NCBI GenBank assembly: GCA_045598345.1
Contig: JAZLLX010000037.1
Span: 1-20,383, forward strand
Origin: Phascolarctobacterium_B sp045598345
Lineage (GTDB): Bacteria > Bacillota > Negativicutes > Acidaminococcales > Acidaminococcaceae
Reading direction: 5' to 3'
Length of the DNA: 20,383 nt
Part shown: piece after piece, positions 13,008 to 20,383 of the stretch
Numbering within the stretch: the first letter of the stretch is position 1
How the letters are laid out: the number at the start of each line of letters is the position of its first letter
The notes under the pieces: generated by a model
The model's input: the letters and a program-made list of their open reading frames with translations, nothing else
What the model was told of the DNA's origin: nothing
Databases searched by the model: none
Made by a program: the position numbers and the translations under genes

Positions 13008-14457
13008 TTTTCAAAACCCTTTCCACTCTTGCAATACATTTCTCTTTACCGAACAGGGGGATAATTTCCGCCAGTTCCGGCCCGTGCTGGTTGCCCGTCA
13101 AAGCCACCCGCACCGGCATAAACACATCCTTGCCCTTCAACCCTGTTGCCTTTTGAATGGATTTGAAAAGTGCTTTCACATTGGCGGCATCCAATTCAAT
13201 TTTACCGATTTCTTCAACGAAGGACTGCATAACCTGGGGCACTGTGGCCGCCTTCAGCACCGCCTCTGTTTCTTCGTCCTCACATTCAACGCTGTCCGTA
13301 AAATACATTTTCACATAATCAGGGATCTGAGCCCCGTAGCACACATGCTCCCTGCTTGTCCATACCACTTTCTTCAACCATTCCAACCGTTCCCCTGTTT
13401 CCTTGCCGTCCATATAACCGGCGGCAATCAGATGGGGCTTTGCCAGTTCAAACAGTTCTTCCTCGTTCAGTTGACGCACATAATGCTGATTTATCCAGTT
13501 CAATTTATCAATATCAAAAACCGCAGGATTCTTAGCCACATGTTCCATACTGAATTCCTTAATCAGTTCTTCCATACTGAAAATTTCCTGCTCGCTGTTA
13601 GGCGCCCACCCCAACAATGCCAAAAAATTGTTGATCCCCGCAGGCAAATAACCTAACTGACGGTACTGGTCAACGCTGGTAGCACCGTGCCGTTTGCTCA
13701 TCTTGGTATGGTCTTTACCCAAGATTAAGGAAATATGACCGAAAACCGGCTTTTCAAAACCCAAAGCGTCATATACCAAACACTGACGGGGCGTGTTGCT
13801 CAAATGTTCCTCCGCCCGAATAACATGGTTAATCTTCATCAAATGGTCATCAATAACCACCGCATAATTGTAGGTGGGAATACCGTCACTTTTCACAATG
13901 ACAAAATCCCCGATACCGTTGCTGTCAAATGTCACATCACCACGGACCAGGTCATGTACCACAATTTGCTGATTTGCCGGCACTTTGAAACGCACCGTGG
14001 GTTTCCGCCCCTGTGCTTCATATTCTGCTTTTTGTTCAGGAGTCAAATTACGGCAATGACCCATATAACGGGGCATCTCACCTTTGGCTAAAAGTGCCTG
14101 CCGCTCCGCCTCCAGTTCCTCATCCGTACAATAGCAGTAATAGGCCTTGCCCTCTGCCAAAAGTTGCTCCGTATATTTCTTGTAAATATCCAAGCGCTCC
14201 GTCTGGCGGTAAGGGCCGTTGGGGCCGCCCACATCAATACCTTCGTCCCAATCCATTCCCAGCCATTTCAAAGCCGCCTTAATATTCTCTTCGGACTCCC
14301 TGCTGCTCCGTTCCAAATCCGTATCTTCAATACGCAAAATCATCTTGCCGCCTGTCTTGCGGGCAAGCAAAAAATTGAACAAAGCGCTGCGGGCGCCGCC
14401 AATATGGAACGGCCCCGTAGGACTGGGAGCAAACCTTACTCTAATTTCATCTGCCAT
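12997..14457 (-). CDS. gltX: Glutamyl-tRNA synthetase
   Basis: The 486-aa class I enzyme charges tRNA-Glu and, in organisms lacking GlnRS, tRNA-Gln as well. Seen are RFAPSPTGPFHIGGAR (residues 8-23, HIGH motif), the zinc-binding set C108, C110, Y131, C135 (CYC...YMGHC), VIRAEEHLSNTPRQ, and KMSKRHG. I start at ATG 14455-14457 because GGAGGG lies 5 bases upstream; a frame from 14487 would begin before that site. It heads the coupled gltX-cysS-mrnC operon. Whether it is discriminating cannot be read from the sequence. Confidence 0.97.
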   Translation of the reverse strand: MADEIRVRFAPSPTGPFHIGGARSALFNFLLARKTGGKMILRIEDTDLERSSRESEENIKAALKWLGMDWDEGIDVGGPNGPYRQTERLDIYKKYTEQLLAEGKAYYCYCTDEELEAERQALLAKGEMPRYMGHCRNLTPEQKAEYEAQGRKPTVRFKVPANQQIVVHDLVRGDVTFDSNGIGDFVIVKSDGIPTYNYAVVIDDHLMKINHVIRAEEHLSNTPRQCLVYDALGFEKPVFGHISLILGKDHTKMSKRHGATSVDQYRQLGYLPAGINNFLALLGWAPNSEQEIFSMEELIKEFSMEHVAKNPAVFDIDKLNWINQHYVRQLNEEELFELAKPHLIAAGYMDGKETGERLEWLKKVVWTSREHVCYGAQIPDYVKMYFTDSVECEDEETEAVLKAATVPQVMQSFVEEIGKIELDAANVKALFKSIQKATGLKGKDVFMPVRVALTGNQHGPELAEIIPLFGKEKCIARVERVLKNGN

Positions 14458-15057
14458 TTTTCCCTCCAAATTATTTATAATTCGCAATGCGTAACGCGTA
14501 ATTATAGGGTCCAGGATTAAGGATTTAGGATTTAGGGAATGTCAGTTCAATGACAACCTATTTGGCTCCTTGGTGAAGGGGCCTTAAGTTCGCACTCTGC
14601 CAACTATCCTGAAACCTGATACCTGAATTATAATCACCGGAATATCTTACCATCATTTCATATTTCTAATTCCCAATTACTAATTCTTATCGTACTTTTC
14701 CCCACACCCCTGCCCCTCTCCCCGGGGAGAGGGTTACTTTCGCATTTTGCGGACTTTTTTCCCCTCTTTCTAAAGAGGGTGGCCGCCCACAGGAACACAG
14801 GGGCAGACGGGTGTTTTTGCATTATGCGAAGCATTCATAAACTTTAAGTTTTAAGTTTTTATCTTTTCATTAGCGTCAGAGTAATTGCTCACCCCACCAC
14901 CGCCAACACGCTCCCGTAGGCGGTCCCCCGCCCCTTTATGGGCGGACGAGGGTTCGCACTCTGCCAACTTTCCTGAAACCTGACACCTGATACCTAAAAC
15001 CTGAATTATAATCACCGGAACTCTTTACCACAATTTTTAACTTTTAACTTATAACTT
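14458..15057. repeat. Intergenic repeat mosaic between ispF and gltX
   Basis: No gene is seen in these 600 bases apart from the gltX ribosome binding site. The layout parallels 10555-11106: ATTCGCAATGCGTAA next to the downstream gene's start (about 14480), copies of AATCACCGGAA..CTTTACCA/TCTTACCA (about 14632 and 15010), a module with GGAACACAGGGGCAGACGGG (14792-14811), the ACCCCACCACCGCC...GGCGGTCCCCCGCCCC block (14891-14933), and an AACTTATAACTTTTAA tail running into the ispF stop codon. GTTCGCACTCTGCCAACT occurs twice, at about 14588 and 14951. A CTCTCC/GGAGAG hairpin is at 14715-14731. Confidence 0.75.
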
Positions 15058-15552
15058 TTAACTCGCACAAAGTGCGACAACCGCCTGTGCCGCAATCCCT
15101 TCCTCACGCCCCACAAAGCCCAAATGCTCTGTTGTGGTTGCCTTCACGCTGACACAGTCCAAAGCAACGCCCAAGGTCTGTGCCAGTTTGGAACGCATTT
15201 CTAAAATGTAGGGTGCCAGTTTCGGTGTCTGTGCCGCAATGGTAATATCCGCATTGCCGACCTTCCAACCCTTGGCATGTACCACCTGCATCACCTCAGC
15301 CAAAAGCAGCATACTGTCAATGCCCTTGTATTTCGCATCCGTGTCCGGGAACAAATGCCCGATATCCCCCAACGCCAAAGCCCCCAAAAGAGCATCCATC
15401 AGGGCATGTACCGCCACATCCGCATCGCTGTGCCCCTCCAGTCCCTTTGCATAAGGAATATACACACCGCACAAAATTAACCTGCGGCCTAAAACTAACC
15501 TATGAACATCAAAGCCCGTTCCCACACGGAAAGGGCATTTCAAATCTTCCAT
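15058..15552 (-). CDS. ispF: 2-C-methyl-D-erythritol 2,4-cyclodiphosphate synthase
   Basis: The 164-aa enzyme of the MEP isoprenoid pathway forms the cyclic diphosphate. The metal ligands D15 and H17 (GFDVH) and H49 (GHSDADVAVHALMDALLGA) match the family, as do GDIGHLFPDTD and the C-terminal KATTTEHLGFVGREEGIAA. Start ATG lies one base after the stop of the PIN/TRAM gene, so translation is likely coupled. The usual partner ispD is not present between the two genes, so ispD must be elsewhere or be lost. The stop codon lies at the edge of the repeat mosaic. Confidence 0.96.
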   Translation of the reverse strand: MEDLKCPFRVGTGFDVHRLVLGRRLILCGVYIPYAKGLEGHSDADVAVHALMDALLGALALGDIGHLFPDTDAKYKGIDSMLLLAEVMQVVHAKGWKVGNADITIAAQTPKLAPYILEMRSKLAQTLGVALDCVSVKATTTEHLGFVGREEGIAAQAVVALCAS

Positions 15553-15553
15553 C

Positions 15554-16675
15554 CTATTTCACCCGGGCAAAAATCATCCGTCCCGCCATAGTTTGCAACA
15601 CGCTATTGACCACAATATCCACGGAAGAACCAATCAAATCCTTGCCGTTCTCCACCACAATCATAGTACCGTCATCCAGATAAGCCACCGCCTGATTTTC
15701 TTCCTTGCCTTCCTTGATAAGATAAACCGTCATCTCTTCCCCGCTCATAACCACGGGCTTAATGGCGTTAGCCAGCTCATTCACATTCAAAACCCTAATG
15801 CCCTGAATACCCGCCAACTTGTTGAGATTATAATCATTGGTGATAATCATGGCATCATAATCCTTAGCCATCCGCAAAAGTTTGGCATCCACATCAGGAA
15901 CATCGTCATAGTCATCATCCATAATGGTAACCTGCTCCGCATAACTCTTTTGCAAGTCCTGTACCAAATCCAGACCACGGCGCCCCTTGGCACGCTTCAT
16001 ACTGTCGCCGGAATCAGCCAGTTTTTGTAATTCAACCAATACAAAATTAGGCACAACCAGCCGTCCGTCCAAGAATCCTGCCGCAAGAATGTCCATCACC
16101 CTGCCGTCAATAATGACACTGGTGTCCAAAAGTTTGTTATTGCTGTATAACCTGCTCATGGACACTTCCTCATTGTCAACAGTTTCCTTTGCCACACTTC
16201 TATTGCCCCTTATACCGGGAACTCTTGTGAAAAAGCCAAGAATATCATTGCGTTTCCGCAAAGCCACCTTTGCCCCCACCAAAGCCAGAACAAGTGCCAA
16301 AATTACTGGAATGTAAGGGCCAAAAACAGGCAGATAGGAAAAAGGCCCGCCTGCCAAATTGCCCACAATCAAGCCAAGAACCAAGCCCATTAGCATAACA
16401 AAAATATCACTGGTAGGCACTTTTGCCAGCATCTGCGCCCAACGCTCGCTGTAATCCAAAATGCAGTCGCTGATGATTGGGGAAACTTTGAAGCCAATCC
16501 AAGTGAAACAAAACATACTCAGCCCGCCGGTGATTAAACTGCCGGTGGGAATCTGAGGGTTATTCATATCATAGCCCATCGCCTCTGTGATGAAAGGTAA
16601 ATAATAATCTGTGACTATGAGGCCGGTAATAACAAAAACCACAGTGATGATGGTGCTGAAAATTTTCTTAATCAT
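15554..16675 (-). CDS. PIN/TRAM domain membrane protein (YacL family)
   Basis: The 373-aa protein has four predicted N-terminal membrane segments (about 8-29, 46-68, 90-109, 119-138), then a PIN nuclease-like domain with the acidic set D184, E215, D263 and D281 (LLDTSVIIDGR, VLVELQKL, DVDAKLL, ITNDYNL), and a C-terminal TRAM RNA-binding domain (about 312-370). Family members are presumed membrane-bound RNases; the substrate is unknown. ATG has AGGAGG 8 bases upstream. It leads the operon with ispF from a near-consensus promoter. In Bacillus yacL holds the same position. Confidence 0.93.
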   Translation of the reverse strand: MIKKIFSTIITVVFVITGLIVTDYYLPFITEAMGYDMNNPQIPTGSLITGGLSMFCFTWIGFKVSPIISDCILDYSERWAQMLAKVPTSDIFVMLMGLVLGLIVGNLAGGPFSYLPVFGPYIPVILALVLALVGAKVALRKRNDILGFFTRVPGIRGNRSVAKETVDNEEVSMSRLYSNNKLLDTSVIIDGRVMDILAAGFLDGRLVVPNFVLVELQKLADSGDSMKRAKGRRGLDLVQDLQKSYAEQVTIMDDDYDDVPDVDAKLLRMAKDYDAMIITNDYNLNKLAGIQGIRVLNVNELANAIKPVVMSGEEMTVYLIKEGKEENQAVAYLDDGTMIVVENGKDLIGSSVDIVVNSVLQTMAGRMIFARVK

Positions 16676-16743
16676 TCTCTTCTCCTCCTTTCCTGAAAGA
16701 TTTAGTGAAGCAAAAAATTCAAAATCTCCACATAGTTAGTTAT

Positions 16744-16772
16744 ATTATAGTATTTTCTTTTTGTTATTTCAA
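16744..16772 (-). promoter_or_regulatory. Promoter of the PIN/TRAM-ispF operon
   Basis: On the minus strand TTGAAA (complement of 16767-16772), a 17-bp spacer and TATAAT (complement of 16744-16749). The expected start leaves a leader of about 60 bases before the ATG at 16675. Confidence 0.85.
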
Positions 16773-16785
16773 GGGAAGAATAGAA

Positions 16786-16820
16786 AAAGAAAAAAAATAC
16801 CCTCTCTTTACAGAGAGGGA
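16786..16820 (-). terminator. Rho-independent terminator after hsdR
   Basis: On the minus strand CCCTCTC-TGTAAA-GAGAGGG is followed by TATTTTTTTT. It lies about 50 bases after the last hsdR fragment and ends the restriction-modification transcript before the PIN/TRAM promoter. Confidence 0.88.
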
Positions 16821-16868
16821 TAGGGATGTGTGAAAACTACATCACAAAATTAAAATTTGAGAATCACT

Positions 16869-17627
16869 TTACACCGCACCGGGATAACGATGATATACAA
16901 ACTCATAAATCAAATTTGTATAATCTTGCAAATTATCATTATACGCCTCAGGCAAGTTTTCGTATAAATCATCATCAATAATCTTAAGCATCTTTGCCCT
17001 TGTTTCCTCTTTGTCCCGCCAATTGCTTGTATTAGCAATATTATCCTTTATCTTACGCAAAACATCTACCGCAAGCCCCTTAATCTTTTTTATATCCTCT
17101 TTGGACAAATTTTCCTTATCCGCAACCAACTTATCAAAAATTGCTAATTCCTCATCATTCGTGAACCCTTCACGAACATAACGGACTTCCTCCTGCTCCA
17201 GTTCTTCCACAAGTTTCATAAGTTCGTTAAATATTTTTTCAATCTCCGCCTTATCCTGACTCCTATTATATTCTTCAATAATTTTTTGGTAAGTTTCATA
17301 ATAATTTATCCGTTCAGGATTAACCGCCATCATTCTCTGCAAAGTTTCCTCCGCCACCAACATCAATTCCCGCATAACGGTAAATTTATGTTTTACCTTG
17401 GCAAACTCTATCTTTAACAACTCAAAATTAATCTTGCTAATATCAAAACTTTTTGCTTCTGCCACCATATTTTCCGTTTCAATATGGCTACTGATAATTT
17501 CATTAATCTTAACCATCAGTTCGGTGGTATCGGCATACCGTCTTTGAACAGTCAACTCTTTTTTTATTTCCGCCATCGCATTATATTTCCGCATTATATT
17601 TCCGCATTGTTTCCGCATCAACCTCAC
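16869..17627 (-). pseudogene. hsdR: hsdR, C-terminal fragment (third frame)
   Basis: This open frame (252 codons from an internal ATG) encodes the helical C-terminal domain of the type I restriction subunit, which in intact HsdR contacts the methylase-specificity core. The upstream fragment ends in MRKYNAEI while this one contains MRKYNAMAEIKKELTVQRR: deleting one 13-bp unit at 17577-17608 joins them into DAETMRKYNAMAEIKK. No ribosome binding site suits the ATG at 17627, so separate translation is not expected. Residues coding for true HsdR begin around 17594. Confidence 0.85.
17577..17608. repeat. 13-bp tandem duplication inside hsdR
   Basis: The unit CGCATTATATTTC is present at 17577-17589 and 17590-17602 and partially at 17603-17608 (about 2.5 copies, period 13). 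As 13 is not a multiple of three, each change of one unit shifts the frame. One unit fewer restores a continuous HsdR frame at this point. Confidence 0.92.
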
Positions 17628-17952
17628 CCCTGTTAGTATGCTTCACAAGACGGGAACATTCATTCACCAAAGTAAGATAATTTTTGCGGATAGCAGAAGT
17701 ACGGCTCAAAGCATCAACCGCATCATGCAGATACTTTATTTTCAAGAATCTGTTATATGAGGAAATGACATCTTCTATATTTTGCCCATATTGCAACAAA
17801 AATTTTTCTGTTTCTGCAACCAATTCACCAATACGCTCAACTAATTTTTGCTTGTCAATAAAAGGTTCCGCTCCGCCTGTTGCCTCTTTTTTCAACAGTA
17901 TAATCTGCCAACGCCTTTTCCAACGCTTTGACAATTCCCACATAATCAACAA
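17581..17952 (-). pseudogene. hsdR: hsdR, middle fragment (second frame)
   Basis: The frame carries the segment between the helicase and C-terminal domains, from about KKEATGGAEPFIDKQKLVER to RGEVDAETMRKYN. Its first ~16 codons (WELSKRWKRRW...) are out-of-frame reading of the upstream coding sequence. The N-terminal fragment enters this frame if one A is removed from the A6 run at 17887-17892 (minus strand), giving ADYTVEKEATGGAEPF. It ends at the tandem duplication. It is not expected to be translated on its own. Confidence 0.82.
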
Positions 17953-20023
17953 TCAAACCATTGGCTTTGCCTTCAAAAACACGATTGGCACGGGCAATAG
18001 TTTGCATTAATGTATGTGCCTTCATGGGCTTGTCCAAATACAAATTTGCCAGACAAGGCACATCAAACCCGGTCAGCCACATAGCACAGACAAATACCAC
18101 ACGGAAATTGCAGTCCGCATCCTTGAACTCTTTGTCCAGTTCCCGCTTTTCCGTCTTAATCCTGTGCGGTTTGAAATCAACACCCCATTTCTCAAAATAG
18201 TCCAACTCATTCTGTTCCTGACTCACCACCACCGCCATTTCCGTTTCCCTCATCCAGTTAATCTTCCGTTCCAGTTCCAATGCTTCCTGTTGGGTGGCGG
18301 ACTTTAACTCTTTGGATAATTCCTTTATCTTATCCTGCCAAAATTTTTGCACATAATTATACATCAGAGCACACTCTGCCCTGTTGATACACACAAACAT
18401 TGCCTTGCCCGTCAGCCACAAATCGGAATAATGCTCCACAAACTTTTTGGCAATACCTTCCAAACGTGGCTTTGCCAAATGAATATGCAGTTCTTTGGCG
18501 AAATCCGCCTCTAATTTTGCTTCCTGCACCGGGTCTAAATCTGCCTGTTCAATCGCATTCAAAATCTCATTGGTAATTGCAGGATTGTTCAATTCCTTAA
18601 TCTTGTCAGCCGCATTTTCGTAATAAAGCGGCACAGTGGCTTTATCATCCACCGCCCGTTTGAAATCATATACAGAAATATACCCGCCAAAAGTACGCTT
18701 GGTAAGTTCGTCATATTTCAACAGCGGCGTACCCGTGAAGCCGATTATGGATACCCGTCCGAAATCAGGCAACAATTTTGCCATATTCTCCGCAAACACA
18801 CCATATTGGCTGCGGTGTGCCTCATCACTCATTATCAAAATGTCGTGGTCCGGATAAATTGGCGGAACATCACTTTTGTTAAACTTTTGAATAAGCGAAA
18901 AAATAAATTTACTGTTATTTTTTAATTTTGTTATCAAATCATCACCGCTTTGGGCAATATATTCCGAAACCTTACTTTTTAAAAATCCGCAACTTTCAAA
19001 AATTCCGCTAATCTGCTTGTTCAGTTCCTCCCTGTCAGTCAGAACAAGAATGGTGGGCGACCCCGATGCCTTACGCAAAATCTTGTTTGCCAAAAAGACC
19101 ATTGAATAACTTTTGCCGCTGCCCTGAGTATGCCAAAACACACCAAGTTTGCCGTCACGCAATTTACGATTATAATATGCCTGTACTGCGGCATTAACGC
19201 CCAAAAACTGATGGTTGCGTGCTAAAATCTTAGTCGTTTTCCCTTTCGCCTTGTCATACAAAATAAAATTCTCTACCAAATCAAGAAAATTTTCTTTTTT
19301 GCAAATTCCCCTTAACATCGTTTCAAAATGAACATTCCCCTGTTCCTTTTCGTCCAACCGCTTCCACTCATGGAAAAATTCAAACTTGCTGCCCAAAGTC
19401 CCCACTTTGGCTTCCGGACCGTTGGCAAACATCACAATGGCATTATAAAAGAACAACTGGGGAATGGTGGACTGATAATCCGTATAATTATCCTCATAGG
19501 CATTACGGATATCCACGCTCATTTTCTTTAACTCTACGAACAACAAGGGAATACCATTGACAAAGCCCACAATGTCCGTCCGGCGGCGGTACAAATCCCC
19601 ATGTATTTTCATTTCTTTGACCGCCAAAAAATAATTGCTTAAAGGATTGTTAAAATCAATTAAAACGGCTTTTTTGGTATCAAGCGAGCCGTCCGTTTTC
19701 TTCACGGTAACCGGCACACCGTCTTTGACAAGTTCATATTTTTCCTGATTGATTTGCAGCAGGCCTGCGGAGGCAATATGGCTTTCCAAAATCTTGATGG
19801 CTTCATCAATCTGTTCCGCCGTAATCCAGTCATTAAACTTTTTTAATGCCTCACGGACATAGCGTTTCAGCAAGACCTCTTTGTAACTCGTCCGCCCCAA
19901 AGTCCCGTTTTCGCCAAGTGTTTCCTCGTTATAGGCAAAGACAACATCCCAACCCAAAACATCACGGAGCAAATCCCCCGCCGCATTTTGCACTAATTCA
20001 TTTTCGGTGTAGTCATAACTCAT
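17855..20023 (-). pseudogene. hsdR: hsdR, N-terminal fragment: type I restriction endonuclease subunit, truncated by frameshift
   Basis: HsdR cuts DNA after ATP-driven translocation. This 722-residue fragment has the nuclease core (D150 and E164-x-K166 in FVELKK), Walker A TQGSGKS (299-305), DEAH (400-403), FTGTPL and the later helicase motifs up to the end of RecA domain 2 (QTIARANRVFEGKANGLIVDYVG). The last 11 residues (after TVEK) are out of frame because of an extra A at 17887-17892. Removing one A here and one 13-bp unit at 17577-17608 gives a continuous frame of 1046 codons (16869-20023), normal for HsdR. ATG overlaps the hsdS stop (ATGA) behind GAGGTG. The fragment would keep nuclease and motor motifs but lose the C-terminal assembly region, so restriction is probably off. 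Confidence 0.88.
17887..17892 (-). other. A6 homopolymer frameshift site in hsdR
   Basis: The minus strand reads GTTGAAAAAAGAG. With five A the frame continues into GlyGlyAlaGluPro..., matching the next fragment; with six it runs into a stop after 11 codons. It may be a slippage site, a fixed mutation or a sequencing or assembly error. Confidence 0.75.
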
Positions 20024-20383
20024 AAGCACACCTCAATTTCCCCATTCATCAACTTGGGCAACAACCTATCTCTTGCCTCTTGTGCTAAACAAATTTGTTG
20101 TTTTGCTTTTTCCATTTTAGTTTGCAGATTTTCTAAATTATCATTAAACAAATCTAATATATTTTTTGGGGGAACAAAAAGTAATATTTTTTCAATCATA
20201 CCTTTTGTTAAAAACTTAATTGTTGACCCGCTTGCCCCTTGAAATAATTGTGCCAACTCTTGTTTTATAGCAAAATATAATAAATGGCTCTTCATCAGTT
20301 TAAGTGGGTAAAAAACTAAAAAAACAATAGAAAACCATATTGGTCCTGCTATACTTGTAATAACCAGAAAACAAGAAAGTAGA
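20020..20383 (-). CDS. hsdS: Type I restriction-modification specificity subunit HsdS, C-terminal part (5' end outside window)
   Basis: HsdS recognises the DNA target of the type I enzyme. The frame is open to the window edge, so the gene continues to the right. Visible are the end of the second target-recognition domain (LLYFAIKQELAQLFQGASGSTIKFLTKGMIEKI, quoted only in part as a motif, then PPK) and the conserved C-terminal coiled coil (about the last 50 residues: NLENLQTKMEKAKQQ, RDRLLPKLMNGEIEV). It overlaps hsdR by 4 bases (ATGA). An internal ATG at 20295 is not the true start, because the in-frame sequence upstream is coding-like. The upstream 98 bases recur inverted at 41-138. hsdM is presumably further right. 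Confidence 0.88.
   Translation of the reverse strand, partial: LLSCFLVITSIAGPIWFSIVFLVFYPLKLMKSHLLYFAIKQELAQLFQGASGSTIKFLTKGMIEKILLFVPPKNILDLFNDNLENLQTKMEKAKQQICLAQEARDRLLPKLMNGEIEVCL
20286..20383 (-). repeat. Right copy of 98-bp perfect inverted repeat, inside hsdS
   Basis: Exact reverse complement of 41-138. It runs to the last base of the window, so its full length is unknown. It covers the last part of the second target-recognition domain. Confidence 0.9.

Noticed and set aside
12237..13064. 275-codon plus-strand open frame opposite cysS
   Set aside because: Antisense to an intact, motif-rich cysS; the long frame reflects codon bias, and no start signal is visible.
20020..20295. A complete 91-aa gene starting at ATG 20295
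   Set aside because: The frame continues upstream to the window edge with HsdS-like sequence, and no ribosome binding site precedes that ATG.

Overview
The window looks like a chromosomal segment of a Gram-positive-lineage (Firmicutes) anaerobe. A member of the Negativicutes (for example Acidaminococcaceae) is my best guess, but this is inference. The support is a housekeeping block that matches the conserved yacL-ispF-gltX-cysS-mrnC-rlmB-sigH order of Bacillota, strong AGGAGG-type ribosome binding sites, sigma-A type promoters (TTGACA/TATAAT, 17-bp spacers) and ThyX instead of a visible ThyA.

Layout, left to right. (1) 1-195: the left edge carries a 98-bp sequence that recurs, inverted and identical, at the right edge inside hsdS. 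(2) About 196-5954: an AT-rich integrated mobilizable element. It is bounded by imperfect 28-bp direct repeats and sits next to an intact tRNA-Thr gene. It encodes a 95-aa unknown protein, a MobV relaxase preceded by a 38-aa leader ORF and a candidate oriT, two small accessory proteins, a tyrosine recombinase, a replisome-organiser-like protein with iteron-like repeats inside its gene, an excisionase-like protein and a divergent XRE repressor. (3) 5980-16675: core genome, nearly all on the minus strand: tRNA-Thr, uppP, pfkA, a BrxF-like P-loop protein, sigH, rlmB, thyX, mrnC, cysS, gltX, ispF and a YacL-type PIN/TRAM protein. Two long gaps (10555-11106 and 14458-15057) hold related mosaics of intergenic repeats. 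(4) 16869-20383: a type I restriction-modification locus with the 3' part of hsdS overlapping hsdR. hsdR is broken by two frameshifts, one in an A6 run and one caused by a 13-bp tandem duplication.

How the parts work together. The mobile element has a replication/excision/integration block (rep, xis, int; minus strand), probably silenced by the XRE regulator through two palindromic operators in the divergent promoter, and a mobilization block that would depend on a helper conjugative element. The core genes group into short coupled operons: PIN/TRAM-ispF; gltX-cysS-mrnC; thyX-rlmB-sigH; brxF-like-pfkA-uppP. Compared with the Bacillus order, ispD, cysE and yacP (rae1) are absent and thyX has been inserted.

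The points most worth a second look are the in-gene iterons, the leader ORF and hairpin before the relaxase, the double frameshift in hsdR, the inverted repeat joining both window ends, and the orphan BrxF-like protein coupled to phosphofructokinase.
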